64,000 nucleotides of DNA from Bidens hawaiensis (lineage: Eukaryota > Streptophyta > Magnoliopsida > Asterales > Asteraceae). Under the pieces are notes generated by a model. The model saw only the letters and a list, made by a program, of their open reading frames with translations, searched no databases and was not told the origin of the DNA. Shown here piece by piece: positions 55,522 to 64,000 of the stretch. Every line of letters starts with the position of its first letter. The first letter of the stretch is position 1. The position numbers were made by a program, and so were the translations under genes. The DNA is taken from the NCBI GenBank assembly GCA_021521415.1, contig JAIQDT010000301.1:806001-870000 (forward strand). The letters are read 5' to 3'.

Positions 55522-58500
55522 TCAGGCTTCAGGACCACTTCCACTTGGACCCGCACCATCAGTAGAACGTGGCGGTTCAAGGAAAGCTTTAAGTATAGCT
55601 AGCCCATCATCAGCAGCAGCAACTTGGTTCACCTTCTCCACCACCGGATGCGGGAAGGCGGCATACTGATTCACTGCTTGGTCGTAAACAGCTTCAGTAT
55701 CAACATTATACAAAGGGAAGTTGGAAGGCGGGATGCCTTTCTCAACGAACCCTAGACCAAGCAGGAAGCCGGCCTTTTCCCCATCCTCATGAGAAGCGTT
55801 GAGGGCTGCGCTCATAGCATCGTCATAAGACGTCTCCGTGAAGACCCGATGCACAACCTACAAAAAAGAAAATATACAAGTATCAGAACCTTTTCCATTT
55901 ACAAAGAAAAGCGTAAAGACATGAAAAGCATACCTGAGACAACGCTTCTCGAAGAAGCCATTCCTTGGCAACCAGAGCTTCTTGGAGGGCAGCTTGAGCT
56001 TCGTTACGGGCGCGTTCGGCTTCACTTTTATTGAGGTTGGCAAGCAACACTTCTTTAGCCGCAGCCTCTTCGACGCCCTTTAGCTTCCGCTCAGTATGGT
56101 CAAGCACCCCCCTCTGGTCCAAGATCTCCTGGAGCTTTTTGGCGTCTTCCATCGCCAAGGCATCATGAGCCTGCTGGAGAGCCTCTAATTTGGCCTTAAG
56201 CTCCTCATTCTCCACGCGCAGAGGCTCAGCAACAGCTTCAGCCTTGGTGGCCCTCTCGGTTGCGTTCCGTGCAGTTTCCTTAGCCAGCCGAAGCTGTTCA
56301 TTAACAGCTTGGGAAGCCTTGGAACGGGCCTCGAGCCGGGCCTGAACTTCAACCTCGAGGGCCTTGAAGGCCTTCTCCTTTTCCGCAGCCACTGCGGTAA
56401 GCCTTTGGTTCTCCTCCCGGACAGCCCGCGCCTGAGCTACTTCTTTAATGCGAGCTGCTTTTAACTTGTCGTTTTCACGACAAAGCAGCTCGACGCGCGG
56501 CTGCATCCGGGCCAGGAGAACCCGAAGCTCATTGGTTAGCCTACCCTCCTGGTAGCTAGCCATGGCTTCCCCCAACGCACCACTGGGAGCAGCGTGACGA
56601 GCCCACTCCACGCACTCCACAGGGGTGCGAAGGGTTGTTCCTCGGCGGATGTTCCATCGTGGAACATACACTTCATTGGAATCCGACACTGCAAAAAACA
56701 TAAAGCAATTAGGAAAAGATGATAAAAATATATAAAATAGGCCAAAAGAACCCTACGCACCTGTAGGGTCAATAACAGGCCGATAGCCGCCAAACCCATC
56801 ACCTGAACCCAAGGGAAATCCATCCAAGAGGTCAGGCAGATGGGAAGGAGGCAGAGGTTGGCGAGAAGCCCCATGCATACCTGAAGGATCGGCCGTCGTT
56901 GCCGATGACGGAGGCATGGTAGAAGCCGCTGCGGTCGCCGCCGCGGAATCCGCAGCAAAAGTAACCGCCGGCTCAGTGAAAGATGCGGTAAAAATGGCAC
57001 TCACAGCCGGCGGTGACGTCATCACAGCTGGAAAAGTCGGCTCAACGGAGTGAGCAACTGAACCAGTGGAAGCAGGCGCAGGCGCAGCCGCCTGGGTCGT
57101 CGCCTCAGGTAAGCTGACCAAGCCTACCGTCATGGGCGGAGGGGTACTCCTCTGCGCTCCACCCTGGAATGCGTCAACATCCACGCCTGCACAAAGAAGA
57201 CAAGTGTTAATGATATTAAGCTATGAAGTTAAAGATAAAGGAAGTTTGTACTTACGGGTTTTCTTGAGCCTAAATGTACGGACAGGCGGGGATGAACCCG
57301 ATGGAGCCGGCCTCTTCATGCCGCTCACCATTGTCATCCGGGGCTCTCCGGAGGTGACAGTCGCAGCCTCCGGAGCGGTGGTCTTATCACCACCGGGGTT
57401 CCCCGCCACCTCCTCGCTCTCGGCCTCTGAGTCAGACCGAGGCACTGGATCGGCAGTGGAGGCCACCTTCTCCTTCCCCTTCCCGCCGGCAGCCTTCTTC
57501 TTCCGCACCAACGGAGGACCATCTGCGGATTCCTCATCAGAACATACGATTAGAGGAATTCCAGCATAGGTTTCAACATTGAGGGGTCGAGGGTTGAATA
57601 GCGCCTTACCTGGCCGCCTGGCGCTAAGGATCTCGTGGCCTAACGGGTAGACCTCCACGAACCGATCCGCCGTTTGTTCTAGGATGGGCAACTCGTTCTC
57701 GTCTAGAGCGCGAGTACCCATCCGAGCGGGACCGTCAGCCTCCCGCGGGTACATGAGCGACTGCAAGTCGTTCCCTCTGAAATAAACAAGAAAGAAGTTA
57801 GAAGAAATTCTAAATCAACAAAAAGAAACAAAGCATACCGTAAGGAACAGAGTTCGAACCGTATTCGAGGACGATTGGGATCTTTTGCGCATCCGCATCC
57901 TTCCACACCCGGCTCATCCCCAGCATCACCATCCCGGACTCCGCAAACCGGTAAACCGGAGATTGGACTCGGGATATCTTCGTAAACCATTCCGCCTCCT
58001 GATAATTGGAGGCGTGAAGGCTGGGAAGAGCTTGCTCGTTCTTAAATTTCATGGCAAGGGGGATGGCGCGAGCGGAGATGTAGAAGAACTCCCGCTTCCA
58101 TGAGCGAAGACTGCGCTCGGTTGCGCAAATCTTCAAACCCTTAATCCGGGTTTTCAGGGTATACCACCCCTGGATGCACCTCCAAGTGTAGAAGGTCATC
58201 AGGCGGTCGACATAGGGCTCAATGCCCAGAATCCGGCACACCCACTCGAAGTGGCGAATCTTCGCGATCGCCATCGGGTGCACCTCGGTCAGGTGCACAC
58301 CGTGCCTCTCCAGGACACGGTACACAAACTTTGTCAATGGGAACCTAAGATTCCCGTAAACAAAGAATGCAGCATAAACCCCGATCTTGCCTCTAGGGGC
58401 ATCATACACCGTCTGATGGGGTTCAGGAAACTCAGGCTCGAGAGACTCGAGCATGAACTTCCTGACGATGTACTGATACAGATCGACAGGCAGAGCACAC

Positions 58501-58559
58501 TGGCACTCGCCAGCAGTACTCTTGTCATCGGCTGTAGATTCGAGATCATGAGAAGACAT
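55522..58559 (-). CDS. antisense five-exon gene of the Tat-like element (918 aa predicted)
   Basis: Exons on the minus strand: 58559-57839, 57774-57256, 57186-56761, 56688-55934, 55857-55522. The introns are 64, 69, 72 and 76 nt, all GT...AG, and joining them keeps one frame (2757 nt with stop). Exon 1 (MSSHDLESTADD..., LRFPLTKFVYRVLERHGVHL, ECVCRILGI-type VCRILGIEPYVD) resembles the plant 'putative gypsy type transposon' domain PF04195. Exon 2 has an acidic/Ser stretch and a basic RKKKAAGGKGKEK, a possible nuclear signal. Exon 3 is Ala/Pro/Thr-rich. Exon 4 is a ~230-residue coiled coil (EENQRLTAVAAEKEKAF, RVENEELKAKLEALQQ). Exon 5 ends GPSGSGPEA. No stop or frameshift was found. Function unknown; the conserved frame suggests it is or was selected. 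Confidence 0.75.
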
Positions 58560-58686
58560 CTTACAAGATGAAAGAAGAAAACGATTTCAAGAGAATGCTT
58601 GCCTGAAAAGGTGAGTATTCGCCGGAAATCGTTTAGAAGAGGAAGAGAAAAGTGAAAAGTATGGATTACAAAGAACCCTCTCCCCC

Positions 58687-58694
58687 TTTATATA
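58687..58694 (-). promoter_or_regulatory. TATA box of the antisense gene
   Basis: TATATAAA on the minus strand (AGTATATAAAGGGGGAGAGG), 128 bp upstream of the start codon, consistent with an independent promoter opposite to the LTR promoter. Confidence 0.6.
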
Positions 58695-59034
58695 CTAATC
58701 GCAATTAATGCGATGAATTTAATGCGGAAGAGAGAGAAATCGAAGGTGCAATGAAACTATGACACGTGGCAAAAAGCAAGCTGGCAACAGCTGTTGAAAG
58801 GACGCGTACCATTAATTTCGCGGCCACGCGCCCGAAAAATCGCGCCCACGCGCCTGAAAAAGCGTCTGGAATGACCATGTACTGTCACGTCACCATAACT
58901 TCCTGCACGTCCTGACACAGTCAGAAGAAACCGTCGCACGACGTTTCAGAGGTTTGGACTGTTCTTATCCTTTCACCAACCTTTCGAATTTCAAAAATTC
59001 AAAAAGATTCAAAAGTAAGCGGGAAAATACCCCT

Positions 59035-59325
59035 TACCTTGGCAACCAAGTAACCATAAGACGGGTGCGGGTACAGTGTAAAGGCAAAACCCTTCACATA
59101 CCTAGCACCCGCAGGGAATTGAAGCCAAGAATACCTCGGCAACCAAGTAACTATAAGACGGGTGCGGGTACAGTGTTAAGGCAAAACCCTTCACATACCT
59201 AGCACCCGCAGGGAATTGACGCCAGGAATACCTTGGAAGTAAAGTAACCGTAAGACGAGCGCGGGTACAGTGTTAAGGCAAAACCCTTCACATACCTAGC
59301 GCTCCGCAGGGAATTGAAACCAAGA
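59035..59325. repeat. three 97-bp direct repeats upstream of the antisense gene
   Basis: Copies begin TACCTTGG/TACCTCGG at 59035, 59132 and 59229, each with GTGCGGGTACAGTGT, GGCAAAACCCTTCACATACC and GCAGGGAATTGA. They lie 340-640 bp upstream of the antisense TATA box. Confidence 0.85.
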
Positions 59326-59688
59326 AGGATCTTCTGGGCAATGCTTGCGGAAACGGAAATAACATCCCCGCATAGCGGGAACGTCGAGAACTACATTGTT
59401 TGAAGGTCCAGGATGGAATTGGTGGTTTTAACATAATTGATCACTATGTTCAAAACTACCAAAACCTCATGGAGAATCCACACAAGTGGGACTCAACGCT
59501 CCTGACTTGCGAGGAGGTTAAAGACCTACCCGCATCATACCCAAAGATCAAGCAGGAAAGTCAGGAATTTCTGCAAGTGACAAGGACTTCCGCGGGAAGA
59601 ATCCCCATGGAAAACCTTAAAACTAAAAACCCTTTGCTTAAGTCCAAAAGTTCACCTCACTTTATTAAACATTCATGAGAAGAACATT

Positions 59689-59702
59689 GGACTGGGGGGA
59701 CT
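59689..59702 (+). other. polypurine tract of the Tat-like element
   Basis: GGACTGGGGGGACT directly precedes the 3' LTR. Confidence 0.75.
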
Positions 59703-60684
59703 TGAAGAGGTAGGTCCCAGCAGAGCCCAGTTGGACCCGCAAGACTCACCTTGAAGAGGGACGTCTGCGCAGAAACCAACTGGATCCGCAGGACCAACCA
59801 TGCTCAGAGACGTGACGTCCTTACGCGCAGTACGCAAGCTGTTCCCGCAGGAAATGCCTCCCAATGGTGAAGTAATCTGCTTGTCCCCGCAGCTGCGGAT
59901 ACAAGCCATCAGGGAAGGCCACCCGCGCAGCAAGGCTACACGCACAAGGCACTTAGCTCTCAAACACTCAGTGTCACCTGAAGGAATGAGCAAAGCCGGG
60001 AACAATCCCGCACAAAGGCGGGAGGGGGAATACTCCCGCCCAACTAAGCCAGTCCGTACGATACGGGAAGATCTTCTGTACTGTACCTGACGAGGTATGG
60101 GCAAAAGATCTGACTAAAGATACGACAGCTTATTGACGACAGTATGGCGAGCAGCATGCTCTTGTACTGTATGTCACTATTAGCCGCTGCCTACTCACCA
60201 ACTCCTGTCATACCACGTGCATAGCCGGCAGTTGGTGGAAAAGGAATAGTACACAGCAGGCCTGGTCACTGTCAGCCGCTGCCTACCCACCAACTACCAG
60301 CAGGGCACGTGCGTAGGCCACAGTTGGTGGAACAGGAACACTATTCAGCCGGCCACACCTCATTGGAAACCTAAATTCGGCTATAAATACCCCAAATGGT
60401 ATGATCATCTCATCTTATCATATTATCATCATATTATACCTGATATCTGCTCTAGCAATCTCTTAATATACATTTATATTTAAAGAGCAATCTACTCTGA
60501 TTCTCACGCCGGAGGGTGGTCACAAGGAGGAACCCCCCCCCCCCTTCTCAGTGACAAGCTCACGGTGTCTGTTTTGCAGGTTATCAGAAGAACCATCTTT
60601 ACCGGGTCTAACCCCTCGTGGGAAACATCTATCTAACCCCCAGGTTACCCGTAATCTGCCCGGGGTCCGGTTAGTGTTTCTTCA
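59703..60684 (+). repeat. Tat-like element 3' LTR
   Basis: Collinear with the 5' LTR with about nine substitutions (for example CAAGACTCACC for CAATACTCACC, GCTTGTCCCCGCAG for GCCTGTCCCCGAAG) and one C fewer in the poly-C run. Confidence 0.9.
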
Positions 60685-60689
60685 CAGGG

Positions 60690-61386
60690 GCTTTTGTTTG
60701 AAAATTATTCTATTGTAATCAAGTCTTTATTTAGGACCATACCAAGAAGACGTTTAGCTTTCACATTGTTTTTTTTTTTATTTTTGAGTATTTTTTAAAG
60801 AATTATATATTGTTATGTAAATTGTTTTTTTTTTTTTGAAAATTATAATTGGCACATATAATAATCACCACCGCACCTGCCACAATTATAGGAGTATATT
60901 TCTCTAAGTGGTAAGCTGGAAACAATATGTCAACACAAAATTTATAGCTGTTAGAAGGATGTTAAACAATCATCTTATGTCAACTCTTTGGCCTTTGTCA
61001 CCCAGAGGAATTTTTTTTTCATTAAAACACGTCTTCGAGTCATAGAATAAGGTGGTAATTACATCATTCGTCTCATTAAGGTTAGATCACCAACAGGATT
61101 TCTGTAATCACTATTTGGTTGGGATCGTAACTACTTATCTCTAGTCAATGGCTCAACGTGGAGATTACATTTACAAGTTTTGACAAGAACATTACGTGGA
61201 GAACATTTAACGATTCTCCTCTTGCTAATTAATGACCATTCTTCAAATATGAAATGTGGTCGAAAGAGTTGGAGATCGCATCTAACAAATTAAATTTGAA
61301 GTCTTGTGCGCTTAATCGTATGTACTTAAGTCCCTAGTTATGTGCTTCTCTGGTGTCCACCAAGCCTCCAACGACTGAAAAGGCGT

Positions 61387-61418
<32 letters not shown>

Positions 61419-64000
61419 TAAATAGAGGATTTTCTCCCCCTCACATATCTAGTGTTAATTTTACTATATAATATTTTAATACTATATTAATTACTATAAC
61501 TACTAAATCATTAACCATAATTCCATAAATAAAAATAATGGTTTCTATTTTATTTAGTTTATTTTTTTCAACTATTGAAAATATTTAACAAACTATAATT
61601 TTAAATACAAAACTTGGGCAAGTGTGGGCTTTACATGTTTTATTTGCCGGTTAAACGATTTTCTTAAACTTTGCTTTCATATTTTATATAGTTCGTCTTT
61701 ACAATTACCGAAATTTTGTCATGATTTAAAATATCCCATTATCGCACGGTTTATTATACATGTTTCAGTGTTTGATACATCGCCTTTAAAATATTTTTAT
61801 TTGCTTACTAATATATGTATACGGATTTGTGTTGCACCTGCTGATACTAACCGAATTTATATGGGTTCGCAGTTGTAAACTGCCGACTTTTTTGGTTCTA
61901 CATAGAAAATTTGTTGTATTATGGTTTAACGTTTTTAGTTATGTTTTTTTTGTTTGATTTAGCGGTCCCGTCACGAAACGCGAGATCACAAATCCTAGTT
62001 TTCTTCATAAAAAGAGTATATTATATTGAAAACATTATATGTAATTTGTGGTGTATGAAAATGAGAGAGTGTCAAGATTGTTACATGCATTTCCCCCTTT
62101 TCTAATCCACGATCATTTCCAGAGGTTTATTAAAGCATCGTATCATATCAACCTACCATGACATATGTTTCACGATGTAAAATATCATGTAGCGGAAATG
62201 CTAAAGTCATTGTTCTAGTTTGTTCGTATCATAAAAGGTTCCTTTCCAACTAAATTATGATGTTTATACTAAAAAGGTGAATTGATCCTTTTCCAAAATT
62301 CTGTTCATTTTGCATTTTGTTACGAATTCCCTCAAAAAAGTAATTTGAAGGGTCTCGTGGCATGATTTTTATTCCCCCCATATAATTAAGGGGTCTTTTC
62401 CTCAATTTTCTCACAATACTTAAGGTGAAATTCTTATAAAGAGCTTAGACAAATTAATAACATTTTATCATGTATCATATGACTTTTATTTAAGTTCGCT
62501 GCAAAATGAAAATTGGAATTTCAATAATCATAACTATAAGATATTGACCGATACTAATTCATACTTAAATTTTGATTAATGAGAATCCTAGCTTTCAATT
62601 ATATTGCCAAGAGCAATTACGGTAGCTTAATTATCATAGATTTATACTTGATTTCTCTCGAAATATCTCATATAATTATAATGAACGAAATGTAGAAACG
62701 TGCCATCAAAATCGAGTATAATCAAATATAATGAGTGTGAAATATTGATGATTATGCTATCAAGATTGCTCCTGGCAGCAAAAATAAAAGTTAGAATTAT
62801 CACCATTTAATGTATCAACATGAATTATCATTGACTAATAGGTGATAGTATGAATTATCAAAATCTAATTTTCTTCTTCAAACTTAAAATTTCAATTAAA
62901 AGTGAGAGAATTATAAGAATAAATAGTATGCTCTATGCAAATAAGAATAAGGGGGTGTTAAATGGTTAATATATACAGGTTGAGAGTCAAACTCAAAAAT
63001 CCCCTCAAGCACATGAGCTCAAACTAGACACATATTTTCTTTGGTTAACACAAACATGACCCGTTTACATGAAAGTTTGTTTGTTTTCATACTTTTGCAT
63101 ATTAATACACCAAATATATAAATTTATAACAAAATGCATGATAAATTTTAAAATAGAAACTTAATTTTCATTTTTCATTTGCTTTAAAAAATCTAACATA
63201 AAATAGTCAATCGGTTTGAATAATGGCACAAACACATTTAAGATCCAATACAATTGTACAAAATCCCACAAAATTATAAAATACTCAATGGGTAAATGTA
63301 TAATTAAGATCCTTTAATACAATTTGGTGCAGTTGGTCATTACTAATAAGTGCAAATTAAAAGACTCAAAAGAATGTATGGTCCAATTTGAATTTAGTAG
63401 CAACTTGGTATGTTGTGAAACATTATTTGGTCAATCTTCTATTTATCAGATTGTGGAACTTCAACTCCATGTTCATGGTACCCTATGTTTTTGGATTTTG
63501 CAATGCAAGTTATGTCAAACTTGGTGTACTGAGATGCTAAGAGGTTCTATATCGATAGTGAGTCTTTTTCGATATTGTTGATATAGTTGATAGAGATTTT
63601 GTTTGATGTAGGGATAAGCTCGATACCATATCGGTGCTGATCATGAATTTTCCAATCCTAAATTTCTTAAAAACTTGGTATTAGTACCGAAAACTGCTAG
63701 GTTTGATACCGATACCATAGGCAAAAAATTTGAAACTACCGATACCGATCTCAAATTTCCCAACCCTGATTTTCTTAAAAAGATGGTACTTGTACCGAAG
63801 TGCTTGGCAAACTCTTATCTCTAGTCAATGACTCTATGTAGAGTTCACGTTCACAAGTTTAACAAAGTTGGCCACGAGACCACTCATATAGGCTGTTAAT
63901 GTAAATGTTAAAAAGAATATTGCGTGAAGAACAATACCATACCGATACTAATCACGGATTTTCCAATCATGATTTTCTTAAAACTTGGTATTGGTACCGA
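60690..64000. other. AT-rich DNA upstream of GAD, no gene seen
   Basis: Continues the sequence interrupted by the Tat-like insertion. Contains T runs near 60770-60835 and an AT microsatellite near 61396-61420. A ~90-bp block (CTTATCTCTAGTCAATG...) at about 61132 is repeated near 63816. Open frames at 61624-62105 and 63324-63581 have no recognisable motifs or start context, and I do not call them. Confidence 0.6.
63640..64000. repeat. three diverged repeats with ACCGATACC motifs
   Basis: Blocks of about 46 bp (TTTTCCAATC...TTTCTTAAAA...TTGGTA...GTACCGA) start near 63647, 63755 and 63957; the last runs off the window. ACCGATACC words lie between them. Likely the edge of an unidentified repeat. 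Confidence 0.6.

Larger units (their letters stand above)
51727..60684 (+). mobile_element. non-autonomous Tat/Retand-like LTR retrotransposon, young
   Basis: LTRs of 983 and 982 bp with ends TGAAGA...TCTTCA. A perfect 5-bp target duplication CAGGG lies at 51722-51726 and 60685-60689. It has a TGGCGCC-type primer binding site (52711) and a purine tract (about 59689-59702). It encodes gag in sense and a five-exon gene in antisense but no protease, RT, RNase H or integrase. By eye the LTRs differ at about nine positions plus a poly-C length change, near 1%. Extra antisense ORFs and internal tandem repeats are known in Tat/Retand-lineage Ty3/gypsy elements; that lineage is my inference from gag and layout. 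Confidence 0.85.

Noticed and set aside
57066..57569. 167-codon plus-strand frame in the Tat-like element
   Set aside because: Shadow of GC-rich exons 2 and 3 of the antisense gene, which has matching splice sites, a TATA box and domain content.
61940..62000. second Helitron-like end (CGAAACGCG...CTAGT)
   Set aside because: Stem pairing is weak and the distance to CTAG is too long to support the call.

Overview
This is eukaryotic plant nuclear DNA: AT-rich, intron-bearing, and built mostly of nested LTR retrotransposons of plant Ty3/gypsy lineages (Athila, Tekay chromovirus, Tat/Retand-like) with tRNA-Asp and tRNA-iMet primer binding sites. The only recognisable host gene is a degenerate seven-exon glutamate decarboxylase (GAD) on the minus strand. 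A eudicot is likely. The repeat set would fit Asteraceae, but that is a weak inference. There is no rRNA, no CRISPR array and no bacterial or organellar gene organisation.

Layout. 1-2196: internally deleted Athila-like copy, starting just inside its primer binding site. 2197-2740: unrecognised, possibly captured coding fragment. 2742-4150: 5'-truncated RTE-type LINE (minus). 4151-4503: Copia-like 3' end. 4678-5333: MITE-like fold-back element between AT microsatellites. 5362-15811: full-length but dead Tekay chromovirus with 2.68-kb LTRs rich in minisatellites. 15812-20832: AT-rich intergenic DNA with a tRNA-derived SINE-like head. 20833-28600: Athila family on the plus strand arranged internal-LTR-internal. 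At 28597-28600 it meets, head to head, a second Athila family on the minus strand (28597-46233). That cluster is also internal-LTR-internal and is interrupted by a Tekay-type solo LTR (31227-33879, TSD CCCGA). Its 3' region carries extra genes: an ATHILA ORF-1-like gene with a leader intron, two small coiled-coil ORFs and a zinc-knuckle-like ORF. 46234-46595: possible Helitron end. 46678-51579: GAD pseudogene. 51727-60684: young, non-autonomous Tat-like element (TSD CAGGG) 47 bp upstream of the GAD TATA box. 60690-64000: AT-rich flank.

The two most interesting signals are inside retroelements. First, the Tat-like element has gag but no protease, reverse transcriptase or integrase. It carries on the opposite strand an uninterrupted five-exon gene (918 codons, four GT-AG introns of 64-76 nt, its own TATA box) that would encode a PF04195-type plus coiled-coil protein. 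Second, the minus-strand Athila family repeatedly uses paired CACGG-NN-CCGTG palindromes spaced 21-22 bp. Three of these pairs sit 17-19 bp upstream of TATA boxes: one in the LTR and one in front of each small coiled-coil ORF. This looks like a shared cis-regulatory module used for several promoters within one retroelement.

All alignments and divergence statements come from reading the sequence by eye. No database search was run.
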